The position numbers and the translations under genes were made by a program. A stretch of DNA of 64,000 nucleotides, taken from contig JAPEUQ010000004.1 of NCBI GenBank assembly GCA_027946365.1, forward strand, positions 2,294,001 through 2,358,000. The letters run 5' to 3'. Positions within the stretch are counted from its first letter, which is position 1; each line of letters opens with the position of its first letter. The DNA comes from Kalmusia sp. IMI 367209. Lineage: Eukaryota; Ascomycota; Dothideomycetes; Pleosporales; Didymosphaeriaceae. Below the pieces are notes generated by a model. That model was not told the origin of the DNA. It saw only the letters and a list, made by a program, of their open reading frames with translations, and searched no databases. Shown here one piece after another: positions 21,562 through 32,829 of the stretch.

Positions 21562-23448
21562 TCAAACTTCTCCTCCCCATCCATAATCCACATTACACCA
21601 TTTGCCTCCGCCTACCTTTCTTAAACTCTGGATCGCAAAACCTACACTCTTCGCTACCTTTTCCTTTTCCACCCAATCCACTGCGTTAAGCCCCTTCTCC
21701 CCCATCAACGCCTTGACTTCCTCCTTCTTCCCATTCTCTCGCAACCATCGCATCAGCTGCGCTGGAACCACGCCCGAAGGCATGTTCTGCAGACTTTGCG
21801 TATCCGACGGGATCCAGCCTTGAAAAAGGTTGATGTATTCGATTTGGCGCCATGCCACGTTCCAGTCTGGTCCCGGAGATGACGATGGCTGCACCCATTC
21901 GTCGTTGCCGGACATGACGGCATTGTTCCTGTAGGGTGTTATGTTGGTGGGTAAGTCCCATGTCAGGGCTTTTAGCCACATGCAACCTTCGAGATCGAGC
22001 CATTTGAGGCAGTACGTGTTGAGGGAGAGACGGCGTAGGATGTTGGCTGCCTCGTGCCAGTCATCGTCGAGGTCGGAGTAGTAGTGCGTGCCGCCTAAAG
22101 AGACGGTCGTGTGCTGGCCTGCCATGATCCTGGATGTGAAAGGTCAAGTCAGCTAACCCTCATATAAAGTGCATCCTGAGGTGGCACGACACATGCTATT
22201 CTCTTACGACGATTCATACAGAGGGACTACTCACGTGGTTGCTGCATTAGGGGTTGTGCTGGGACGTGGCCAGTACGCAAGCGACAAATGGGTCAGGGTC
22301 TTGAGATACGGCGATATGGCTAGCAAGTCAGTCCAAGAAGCCGCAGTTCCGGGGTTCGCGAGCGAGAGGCGGGTTAAGTTGGGGAAGATTGGGACGGTCA
22401 ATGTTGCTGGCAGAACGAGGGGAGTTCCGTCTTCTGCTTCATCCTCCCAAGAGTCAGCTACCTCGATAGGTGCCTTTTCTTGCCGCTTCGGGCTTGATAT
22501 TGAGAGGTCTGCCATACTGCTTGTGATAGCAGCAGAGCCCGACCGCTGAAGCGACTTATCCAAGTCCCTCAGTGTATAACCCTCGTTCAGCAACCCCGAC
22601 AAATCCAAGAATTGAACGTCTTCTGATCCAGAGGCGCCTTCCACCTCTTGATCGTTCTGAAAGAGGATTTTGAACGATTTAAAATCCATGCATGACCTGT
22701 CTCCATATAGCGAGAGGTAGCTGAGCATGGCCTCTTTGAGTGCTACCGGTAGCGCTGGAAGGTAATGTTGCTCGTAGATGGAAACTTCTTCCCAGTGCAA
22801 TGCAAAGGTTCGGAGACAGTGGTGGACTAGGCTTCGAGGCAGGGGTAGGCGCTGTTTAAGTCAATCGGCTTCTGCATCGTGCATCCTGGGGCAACTCGCG
22901 GTGTTGTGGCACGATCGGATCTCAGCTCTGTTTGATGTTTTCTGGAGTCTTGGAATCCGATGTCTAGGGCATGCTCACCTCATTCGGTAATCACATACCT
23001 TGAACTCCTCATTGTGCACCCTCGCGAGCTTACAGAACCGGCCCATGCCCGTCCCATAGCTTCCTCCCCTGCTCATCGATATCCTCGCATGTTCCGGCGC
23101 CCATCTACTTCTACTTAACCAACTCGTTGGTGCGGCCGGTCCCGGAGGTGGTCGCCGGCCCTGCGTTCTCGAGCGTATACCTGGCTTTGGTTTCGGCGCG
23201 TCAACCTCTGCCATGTGCAAAATGCGCCGGAGGTTAGGCGGCACAGTGCGGTGACTGACTACTTCTGTAACCTCATCCCTACGTTGGGCGGTCGCGCGCG
23301 GTGTCTGTTCGCGGCGCAACTGCTGAATGCGATCGTTTACGGTTTGTGATGGGGGCGTAGACGATGATGCGCTGGAGCGCGATGATAGGGACGGGTGGAC
23401 GGATGTTGGTTTGATCGATGTGTAGGCGGGTTGGTGCTTCTTGGGCAT
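21562..23448 (-). CDS. Conserved leucine-rich-like fungal protein, three exons
   Basis: Proposed exons on the minus strand: 23448-22999, 22851-22235 and 22129-21562, giving 544 residues with phase kept at both introns (147 and 105 bp). The N-terminal 100 residues are basic and Ser/Pro-rich (MPKKHQPAYTSIKP). A globular region follows, with VHNEEFK joined across intron 1 to RLPLPRSLVHHCLRTF and then HYLPALPVALKEAMLSYLSLYG. A leucine-rich-repeat-like stretch comes next (FPNLTRLSLANPG, LKTLTHLSLAYWP, LKWLDLEGCMWLKAL). The LRR-like spacing suggests a curved protein-interaction surface. I recognise the architecture as a conserved ascomycete protein but cannot give it a proven function. It is divergent from the eS30 gene, with 440 bp between the two starts. 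Confidence 0.75.
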
Positions 23449-23888
23449 AATAGAAGCGCATAAAGATGTGACGTTGAGCGGAGAAAAAATCGAACTGACT
23501 TGGGAAGACGAATCGGTTCCTAATGTGAGGAGCGACGCTGCGTGTTATTCGCGGTTTGTATAGTAAGTGGAGGATCGAACAATGAGTCAACACAGGCGCA
23601 GCAGAGTATGACCAGAAAACGACCGCGAAAGTGACTCAGAATGACTCGCTCTATGAATGCGAGGCGATGACTGGAAAATGCTGTGTCTGTTTAAGAAGCT
23701 GACTCCTGCGAGCCGCGCTCGTCATTGAGCATCCCACTATCTCGACTACAGCGTGACAAGAGGGGCAAGCCTGGTCGGCAAAACGTTCCACCGACAAGCG
23801 AAGCCACAGAGTCGAATCCAACACCAAGATCCACCAAGAACCCCAGCAGGACAGCAAATCCCCAAGCACTCCCGTATCAGCTCTCATC
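23449..23888. promoter_or_regulatory. Shared promoter region between LRR-like gene and eS30
   Basis: A 440 bp interval separates two divergent start codons (23448 on minus, 23889 on plus). It should contain the promoters of both genes and the eS30 5' leader. No TATA box is evident on the eS30 side. Confidence 0.5.
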
Positions 23889-24177
23889 ATGGGTAAAGTT
23901 CACGGTTCCCTCGCTCGTGCCGGTAAGGTCAAGAGTCAGACGCCAAAGGTATGCCGCAGCCACAGATCACCTAGGTCGCAGATGGCTAACACACGCCCAG
24001 GTCGAGCCCCAGGAGAAGAAGAAGACGCCCAAGGGCCGCGCTAAGAAGAGACTCACATACACCCGCCGCTTCGTCAATGTCACCTTGACCGGCGGCAAGC
24101 GCATGGTGAGAACATCGCTTCGCAGTGTGTGCGGTATTTCCTGACAAGTGCAGATGAACCCCAACCCCGGATCTTAG
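23889..24177 (+). CDS. rps30: 40S ribosomal protein eS30, three exons
   Basis: Exons 23889-23948, 24001-24105 and 24154-24177 give a 62-residue protein: [20 protein letters not shown], then [34 protein letters not shown] and the final MNPNPGS. This is the near-invariant eukaryotic eS30 sequence of the small ribosomal subunit head region. Both introns are about 50 bp with clear GT and AG ends; the last coding exon is only 24 bp. As in other fungi, eS30 stands alone rather than being fused to a ubiquitin-like domain as in animals. The very high Lys/Arg content is normal for the family. Confidence 0.97.
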
Positions 24178-25247
24178 ACGACCGAGCGAACACACACTTC
24201 GTAGCGAGTAACATCGAACGACATGTCAAGCGCTGAGATACCACACACAATATTTGGAACTGGGGAAGAAGTCGCGATGGGGGGCCACATTGGGTTGGAG
24301 TACGGCGTTCGTGCGGACAGGTCGTCTTCAAATGAATAGATGGGTCGCATCGCGTTTGGCCAGCTGAGCAGATGCGTACTGTAGCGCAAGCTTCCAGTCG
24401 CAGAAATACAATAGTATTGAATGGCCTACTTTGTTGCACTTGCCATGTGTTCGGTACTCCACGTCTTGCTTGCAATAAGTCTGGACGGAAAGAAGCTTGA
24501 TTAGTGCTTTGATGCCCCATGTTAATCATAGGAATCGAGACGTGCACAGTTCAACAGCACTCGATGACGCTAGAGAGGTGGGGATCACATGGGAATACGA
24601 AGTCACTCCTACGCTTGAAACATCCCGGCCACCTCTTCGGCGCTAGGAAATGCAGTGAAGTTGTCGTCCATCAATATGATAGCAACACCGATATCAATAT
24701 CCCTATAAAGAATCCCCCATCATATTCATAGCTCATACATCCAACATGTCGAGAAGATCATGCCTACTTGAAGTCATAACATTGCCTCATGAACTTATTC
24801 CTCAGAGGGCTTTCAGTATGAAAACTTTTGCGCATGAAACAGCCTGAAGGACAAGAATTTCGAATGCGACTGTACATCTATGACACCGTTAGGTATCATT
24901 ATTATAGCTTCTAATAAATTGACGCGTTGGCCAGAAGCACAAGTGTAGACTGGTGGAAGCTATGTTCTGAGATGAGGATGGGTTGATAATCTAAAGCTCC
25001 GATATTGATTCTACAGTGGAGTCTAATAACGAGGAGAAGACCATAGCACACAGGAAGCTTTAGAGTATGGTAAATAAGTTTATAGAGGCTTGTTGTCGCG
25101 TGCCTAAGTAAGCTTCGAGCGACTACTCCGCATCACGTTACAGCCGCATTTTCCCACCTACACGGCATCGTTGCTTCTTCTACTCAAGCGAGAACTCGGA
25201 ATCATAGGCTTCATATTCGTTCATATTCAGTCATCTTTTTCATTCAT

Positions 25248-26498
25248 GAACAGCTTTCCACAGAACTGATAGATCTTATTAGCGGGTTTCTACCGCGCGA
25301 TGACCTCAAGCATACGCTTTTTGTTTCGCGGGAATTTGAAATTGCATCTGAACGAGCGTCTGGAGCGTTCTCTAATTCCGAATCTTGGAATGATAGTGCA
25401 GAGGCAACTCAACGGTTTATTGATACCCACACCGGGTGCCGCAGTACTTGCCTCCGATAAGTAAACGTTTACATGCATTTTCCCGCTCTCGAGCCAAAGA
25501 AGATTCGATTTACCCGCGGCAATGTCAGGAAGAAGCGATTTCTGACTCCGGAGCCAAAGCCAGAGCCATGCACAAAATAATTGAAGGACCTGGAAATAAA
25601 AGACCGGATCTTTTCTAATCAGGCCATAAAATTTTTCAAGGCTATCAAAAAGGTAAAAGACCAGAGCGGAAGCATCAGCAGGAAACTAATGACGCTTCTT
25701 ACACCAATACGATGCGTCTATTATTCTGATTGCGGCCACCGCCGATATTCGAGTTGGTGTGTTCATCTGCACTCGCTGGAGCAGCTCCTACAACTGAATT
25801 CGGTGGTGGGGTTCAGTATCTGTAGTCGAGAGCCAGACCCGTATGTCGATCGCTCTCAAGGACCAGCTTTTTCCAAGATAGACTTGCGAATCTTGATAGA
25901 TCTCGCAGCGCGATGTACCAATTTGGGCTATCTTGGTTATAAGATTGGCATCGATGAGTGGGTTAACACCTCCGACGAAGCCGCGAACCATCATGTTGGA
26001 TGCCACCGCGACACCAGGAAGGGATTTGCGGATGCCATTCGCAACAGTCACCTTCCTGCTTCCTTGCGTTTGGTTCAGCTCGATTTCATCAATGATGTCT
26101 ATGATGCCACAAATGAGCAATGCAGACAGCTACTAGACCTGGCTAGTCCTGCACTCTTTGACTCCTTCAGCTCAAGCTTACGCCTACTTTTTCTATAGCT
26201 GCGATATATGGAGATACGTGTCATGACAGGTCAGACCTTATTCTGGCCTCATTTTCGTGAGATTCACATGGCACCCTATTGGCCAAATCTAGAGAATCTA
26301 AATGTCATGTTCCACATTTGTACCCCGTCTGGCCCGTGGTACTTTCAAGGGCCCCTAGGAGGAGGGCGTGAAATCAAAGGTTTTCATGTATAGCAAGAGC
26401 AAGCGTATCCTCTTTTGAGAGACGGCGAGGGGGGTGAGGAGGAGGGCCATATATTTACTGATTCCGAAGTTTTCAACGAGTCTCGATTGCTTCCGTGA
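25248..26498 (+). pseudogene. F-box protein pseudogene broken by in-frame stops
   Basis: One continuous plus-strand reading frame begins with an F-box (LSTELIDLISGFLPRDDLKH then TLFVSREFEIASERASGAFS, from about 25257). It runs through KIDLRILIDLAARCTNLGYL, LRLVQLDFINDVYDA and SPALFDSFSSSLRLL, then WPNLENLNVMFHICTPSGPW. These segments fit a large family of Dothideomycete F-box proteins (substrate adaptors of SCF ubiquitin ligases). The frame is never shifted but is interrupted by TAA at 25458 and about 25576, TAG at 26196 and 26391, and TGA at 26496. No plausible introns remove all of them. The start codon is not evident. Each TAA/TAG can come from a CAA/CAG codon by one C-to-T change. Confidence 0.75.
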
Positions 26499-28318
26499 CA
26501 CATGGTATTTTCTCGCGAATCACCTCATGGCGGTCCAGGTAGTATTGGGCTTCTTTCCATCCATAGACCACATATTCATACACAGGGCACCCACCTTTCG
26601 TGATCTGTTGCACAGGCGTGTTCTTGACGCTATACTTCGAACCTCGAAAGCGCCCAGATCTTCGCTGCTTTACAGAAAGCCAATTTGAACTTCAAGGTCG
26701 ATTTTTCATGAACTCCTACATCTTCTCCTGCGTATCAAGGTAGTTTCTATTCATGAGAGCATCCCAAAACTTGTCGAGGCCCTGCCCTTCCTAGCTTCTC
26801 AAGAAGCAATGGTCATAACGAATGATCCAGCAATGGCTTTTTTAAAGTGTTCATTCGAGACAACAGTCCTGCATAAGAATTCTTCCGCGCTCTTGGTAAA
26901 CAGCATAGAAGCTGATCAGTAGGATTCCCTTGTGTCATAGTAACTGCAACCGAGTTCTTTCACGACCGAGGGGTGGAGATGTTGGTTGTAACAACCTCAT
27001 AGGACGAGCTTTGTAACGGGTCGATCATTAGATGCGGGCAAGCCGATGTTCGTGCCAACGATAATGAGGATTGAATTATCTTTGACAGGTTGACGTGCAC
27101 GTTCACGCCGGTATAACGCGCGGTGGTTCGAATCTCAAGACCCTCACTCTTTTCCTAGATTGCCATGAGCGAGCTTTCATGCTCTCCTACGTTGGAGAAC
27201 CTAAACGTCTCTTGCCCATTAGTGATAGACTTTTTGGCCTTCAGGCGGGGCAAAGTGGGTGCGCTTGATAGAGCGTCATGATACCGCTCTTCAAAAATGA
27301 GTTTGCCGTCTACTAGCTCGAAATTGACATCTGAATCCGAGGAGGGAACCTGTAGATTTTCAAGAACTGTAGGGTAAACTGTCGATCCAAAGAAACATGC
27401 GAGACAATCTCTGAGCCTCGTCAGAGATTGTCTCGGATTGCCAGCACTTCTTAGCACCTCGTTATAAATAATTTCTGTCAATATGGACATTGGTTCCTTG
27501 AAAAGTAGGTGCTTAAGCAGAACTTGCCTGCAGCCCCTCTCTAGCGCCACAGCCTAAGCGAGGTCGATTACTCTAATCAACACATATTAGAAAGTCGTCA
27601 CTCGCTACAAAGAAAGTGTAACATGAGGTGATAGCCCGTATCCTAATACCTACAAACCGACCCTAAAACACCATCTTAAGTATGAATGGCACGATTGATT
27701 AATGTCCATATTTAACCCTTATCTAACAACAATAGTCTTTTCCTCTCGACGTCTCACCACGTCTTTCAATTGCGCAACATCCGAATTGCCGAGTACCGCA
27801 ATAGACGCGTATGGTTGCACTGCTGGTATCTGCTGAACATCAATTTCAATCGGTCTTTCTCAAGTGCAGGATGCGATTAACCGCAGATCAGGGTGTAGAC
27901 ATGCGTGATCTACGCATTAGCTGCACATGTGAGCTATCAAAGAACGGAAAGGAATGATGGCACATCGAAGTGTCGCGTTACGCAATTCTCGCTAGGTAAT
28001 AAGTAGCTCCACGCGGGTTATCCTCAGTCAAACAGATACTTTACTTCACATGCAATGCATGTGTCCACACGGAAAGTTCTTAATACCGTATAGTCAAAGG
28101 TTGTTCCCGACCGTAATCCAAGCCCTCACTGCCCAGGGGTATCGTAACAAGACATGCCGGAACACCCATAATACCATGACTCCATCGATGCTTGCCCATC
28201 CATTAAATCTCATATCCGTCCATTGCCACGGCATGGCGATCGCGTCGCACACACACATTTCCATCAAGCAATCAAATGCTAATATCCTTTGACAGACCTT
28301 TGCATACGCGCGTGTCCC
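26499..28318. other. AT-rich region downstream of the F-box pseudogene
   Basis: Degenerate-looking DNA. A minus-strand frame at 27155-27550 (131 codons; contains VDGKLIFEERYHDALSSAPT) has no recognised motif and includes a perfect hairpin. The plus-strand frames around 26434-26930 could be the decayed 3' part of the F-box gene or a neighbour. Confidence 0.4.
27400..27435. repeat. Perfect 15-bp inverted repeat with 6-nt loop
   Basis: The left arm CGAGACAATCTCTGA (27400-27414) and right arm TCAGAGATTGTCTCG (27421-27435) are exact reverse complements around the loop GCCTCG. Confidence 0.9.
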
Positions 28319-29732
28319 TCATACCTGCGTCATGATGCTTTCCAGACCCTGCGTCGACCTCCCAGCTCCACTCTGCGGGTCAAAGTCAGGATCGCTTATG
28401 ATATCCGGGGTATGCGTTTCCACCGCCTCCTCAGTCAGCGCGACTCCGCCTTCGACTTCGACTTCGCTCCCGTCAGACACGCATGAGTAGACTGAGATCA
28501 TGGACCCTGAGCTATCCGACTCCCCATCACCCCTACTCGCGTGTGAGGAAGAATGTTGTCGTCTCAATGGCCCATTCACGTCTTCGAAGCCACTCGTGTA
28601 CAAACCATTCCTCAAGTCTTGGCGCTCTTTCTGCCGCCTGACGCGGCGCAAGGCACCCATGTCGAACTCGCCCATCATTGAAGCGTCGCCGGAGTCGCGA
28701 GCAGCGGCGGTGCGAGGCATTGGTAGTGTGATGTTGGATCCTGAAGAACTGGACTCTCGCGATGCGCGGAAAACGCCTTTCAACGCATCCATCAGTCCTT
28801 GGCGGGAGAAGAGCGGCAGCCGAGAAAGGTCGCGGCCGATTTCACCGGAGGAGCGATGTCCCATTCTGTAGAAGCGACGACGATGATGACGAGTGGTGTT
28901 CAGCGTGTCGATCTCGGATTGCGTCGTCTTGTAGGTGAACATACTGGATTGTGAGGGTGTGGACGATGACTCTTCAGAGTAACCAGGAGAGGTCAACAGC
29001 GTCGTTGGCGTGGCATCGATCCTGAGAGAAAGCGGTGTCAATACAGGGCGTACACCAATGTCTCGCATTATTTGTGAAGACTTGACTGGAAGAAAGTCTG
29101 CTTCGCGTGGATGGAAAGGTCGTATCTGATCACTGAAGACGGCCTCAAAGGACATTGATATCCGGTCCCTGAAGTAGGGGCGACAGGCGTGGCATGCCAA
29201 CAGATTGCAGCTCGGGGTCGGCTAGATGTGCTGTTAGTATAGTCTATGGGTAGCATCGTGTACATCGAGGGTTGATTCGCGGTAGACGATGTCCAAGATT
29301 GGTTGTAGCGTGTTATCACCTTACCTCGTGTATTGTAGGAATACTGCTGAATGCCCCATCGTTGTTTGAGGGTTCATTCGCATTGACAGTTATGCTAGTG
29401 GGCGTGTCCTTGGCCCGGACACCTGCAAGAACATCTGCGATGACTCTATTGAGCTTTGTCTTTTGCGCCTTCAGTTTTCCGAGCTGATGGTGTGTGTATA
29501 GACCCTGTTCCGCGGCCGTAATGACGCTCTCGCTCAACCTGATGTGCTCAAGCTCCCGGCGCAGGGTCGACTTGGAAGTCTTGTCTCCATCATCTGAGAT
29601 TCCCCCGGAAATGGACTCAACATAGGCTATGTCACATTCCTGGCGGCAGACGTAGAGGAAACCAAGCGTTCGATAGCTTCCGCAGCTTGGACATTGGTCG
29701 TAGCCCGACTGGCTCAGCGGTATGCGCTCCAT
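28319..29732 (-). CDS. Conserved fungal protein with paired Cys motifs, two exons
   Basis: Proposed exons 29732-29325 and 29221-28319 give 436 residues, joined in phase across a 103 bp intron with a CTAAC branch point. Exon 1 starts MERIPLSQSGYDQCPSCGSY and contains CxxC and CxxxxC pairs (CPSCGSYRTLGFLYVCRQEC), then a charged helical region (LRRELEHIRLSESVITAAEQ). The junction gives CNLLACHACRPYFRDR, a second Cys/His cluster. This pattern, with FEAVFSD after it, recurs in a family of ascomycete proteins of unknown function. The Cys pairs suggest zinc binding. The C-terminal half is Ser-rich and probably disordered, with phosphorylation-type Ser clusters. The last codons read ATGACGCAG followed by GTATGA, which could be a splice donor, so the true C-terminus might lie further downstream. 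Confidence 0.7.
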
Positions 29733-31018
29733 ACTGACGTGAGTACAGGCTGGCGCTTTGCGCCTCAGGGCATTGCGTGGCTGTCGCTGGTGGTTAGCAT
29801 GAGCGCGCGACCTTGGGTTGCAGTGCGCCTAGACTTACTCGCATGGTGGCAGACTCGCAGCGGCAGCTGCTCGCTATCAAAAGCTAGGAGGGCAAGGGAC
29901 GGCGTCGAGGCGGGCACAACGATAGCTGGTTGAAATGTGATCGGTATCGTGAGACTGCGGCTGGCACCTGCGCAAGTGTGGGAGGGGCAGGAGTGACTCG
30001 GCGGACGGCGCCCGAGCGGAGAGCCAGCCGGGCGTCCTGCTCTTTCGTTCAGCGAAGGGATTAATAGGTATAATCATAGGGTGCGAGCTGCTATGGTTGC
30101 TGGGCAAGTTATGGTGTTTTGGTGCTATGCTTGGCAACGGCGAGGGCAAACGGCGACCCGCGCCCATGCTCGCAGTGATACTGCGCGAGTTCGGAAGGCA
30201 TACGGCGTCGTCGAATATCCGCCGTGACGAAGGCGTTGAATTCCCCACCTCAGTTCATTTGGACACGACACTGAAGCTGCTCTCGCGGGTGTCATGTGCT
30301 CACGAGCAGCAGGTCTGCCAGCCTGACAGCGCTGCATGTCCGACATGACGAAGCAGAGTAGCACAACGGCCGATCCGTGCACCTGAGGAACCCATCCTAT
30401 CTCTTTCAGGCCTGCGAGTTGCCGTTCTGATCGCGCCCGAGACATGTTGCAACAGACACGCTGCCGTCGCTGGGGATGCCCCTAGGTTTTATCTGCGCCC
30501 ACGGCATGATGATATTCTACACGCATTTCCCAGGTCATATTCCCTGCGAACCAGGCCCCTATTCTCTGCGGCCGCCTATCACAGCCGAGCACACGAAGCA
30601 TCGTGACAAGCTGCTGGGGGCGATGAGATGGCCTACAGGCACCACCTGGCTATCAGCATCCGTTGTGCCACGGCGACTCCTATGATGCACCAAACACCCG
30701 ATCGATCCTGCAGCAGTCCAGCTGTGCGTTTCGACGACTCGAAACGACTGCGATCTTGATTCGATACAAGCCAAAATAGAGAAACTATAGCACACCAAGG
30801 GCTTCCTTCTGGTGCGGTGTTGTGAGGCGCGTCGTCGGCCGGCTGCGAGGCTGAATCTGCCGGACACGGCGCTAGCCGCTTCAGACGATACCCTCGGCGC
30901 CGACAACAAACACGCCCAGCCATCGTCAGCTCCACCCCCCATCTTCGCCCAAGCACCTCGCGGGCATTTGCACCATCCCGCCTCACGCGTACACCCGCCC
31001 CCCAAAGAGCGCGTCGCC
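29733..31018. other. Divergent intergenic region
   Basis: About 1.3 kb between the start codons of two divergent genes. It carries both promoters. A possible acceptor (CTCACGTCAG) just upstream of the minus-strand ATG hints at a 5' UTR intron. No additional gene is supported. Confidence 0.45.
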
Positions 31019-31966
31019 ATGTCGGTCAAGTTCGAGAAGGAGACGGTTAAGACCACGGAGGCCGTGGCAAGCGCTGCCGCCGACGCCGCGGGCAAGGGGA
31101 AGGACGACCTGCTGAAGAATGTCGGCGAGGCCATCACCAAGGGCAAGGGCGGCGCGAATGGATACCTCGCGGTGAGTGGCGCGCAATTGACAATTGGCTG
31201 GCGCGCGCACCCGTACTGACTGGCCCGGCTGCAGGCGTACTTGAAGCAGTTGCAGGAGAACCCGCTGCGCACCAAGATGCTCACCTCTGGTACTCTTTCC
31301 GGCGCCCAAGAATTCCTCGCCTCGTGGATCGCGCACGATCGGAGCAAGCACGGTCACTACTTCACCTCGCGAGTCCCCAAGATGGCCCTCTACGGTGCCT
31401 TCATCAGTGCCCCGCTCGGACACGTCCTTATCAGCATACTGCAGAAGATCTTCCGCGGACGCAAGAGTCTCAAGGCCAAGATCTTGCAGATTCTCATCAG
31501 CAATCTGATTGTGAGTTGATGCACGATGCCGATATTGCCAGCCAGCTAACAAGTGCAGATCTCGCCCATCCAGAACTCGATATACCTCGTGTCAATGGCC
31601 ATTATTGCGGGAGCACGTACCTTCCACCAGGTGCGCGCTACGGTGAAGGCTGGTTTCATGCCAGTCATGAAGGTCAGCTGGGTCGTCTCGCCCATTTCCT
31701 TGGCCTTTGCCCAGCAGTTCTTGCCCGAGCACACGTGGGTTCCTTTCTTCAACATCGTTGGCTTTATAATCGGGACATATGTAAACGCACACACTAAGAA
31801 GAAGAGGCTTGCAGCCCTGAGGCGGAAGCACTACGGTGATGGAAGTGGCAGGGATTTGGGTGGCCGAGACTTGGGTGGCCGAGACTTGGGGGGAAGGAGC
31901 CAGGCTGGCGGTAGGCCAGATGATGTATACCCCCCCGGACCTCCTGGGCCCCGACGTGATTACTAG
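31019..31966 (+). CDS. wsc: Mpv17/PMP22-family peroxisomal membrane protein, WSC-like
   Basis: Exons 31019-31171, 31235-31510 and 31559-31966 give 278 residues. An Ala/Lys-rich N-terminus precedes the Mpv17/PMP22 domain, which starts at YLKQLQENPLRTKMLTSGTL and has about four membrane segments: the SGAQEFLASWIA region, MALYGAFISAPLGHVLISIL, IQNSIYLVSMAIIAGA and WVPFFNIVGFIIGTYV. The length, the N-terminal extension and the KKKRLAALRRKHYGDG tail match, from memory, the Woronin sorting complex protein (WSC) that helps form septal-pore-plugging Woronin bodies from peroxisomes. Other Mpv17 paralogues such as SYM1 are shorter. The C-terminus carries three tandem GRDLG units and ends in Pro-rich sequence. 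The symbol is tentative. Confidence 0.85.
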
Positions 31967-32829
31967 AAATCTGCTGGTGCCAGCGACAAGAGCCTCGTGA
32001 GTCCGATTACCTGCATGACGGTTGCCATGCTTGCTATAATCCCATCACACAGACGACACCTATGTATTACGTCACGGAAGAGCGATGACGAGCGTAAGAG
32101 AGGGAGGCGAGCAGACCATTGTCCAGCGCAGTCCTCATCGAAAGCGCCCATCAACGCCAGACCAGCGCCACATATGTCTGATGCTCAAAGCCATGTTTTG
32201 TATAATCCTGTCCTTTTTCGGCCAGTTTGGATGTTAACCCCTTGTGTTTCTCTTGGCTCCGCGTATACATAGCTATCCTACACCTATTCTCTCCGCCTCA
32301 TTCTGTTTCTGTCGATTCATCCATCCATACTTCGGCACGCTGCCGTTGAACACCGCATCAATGCTTAGGCTCACCCTTTCTGTACTCCCCAGCCCGACGG
32401 GAAACAACGCGCTATTGAACTTAGGTCACCATCGTGTCTTTCCACTCCCGTAGTAGTGTACGACTTTTACGTTCCTCGTACCAAGTGAAACTGGCCAACC
32501 TTCTTCCTACTCCCCGTACAACATGATTTCATCCTTCCCCTGTCTCTTGGGTTCGTCATAGACTAATGCGACAGTTGTTCGCTTTGGTTGCTTGTTCAAA
32601 CGCTGCTTAGTACAAGCAGCAAACAAACTTTCATACGTGTTCCTGTAAGATCGCACTTTCTCCAAATATGATAGGCTACTCACAGGGCTAACTTTTAAGC
32701 CAGACCCCTCCACGCAAGCCATTTTCTATCTATATAAGTTGCTTTTCGCCAATTCCTCTCATCTATTCTCATTGCTACGCGTATGGCTACACTACGTGAT
32801 TTAGCTGCATTTCATCTTCTTCCGCCCTA
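31967..32829. other. Intergenic region
   Basis: About 860 bp between two plus-strand genes, holding the WSC-like 3' end and the promoter/leader of the SprT-like gene. No gene motif was seen. Confidence 0.5.

Noticed and set aside
27120..27140. GGTTCGAATCTC, similar to a tRNA T-loop
   Set aside because: No acceptor stem or A box can be paired around it.
30559..31552. Two minus-strand frames of 262 and 189 codons
   Set aside because: Antisense to the WSC-like gene and its leader; no motifs.
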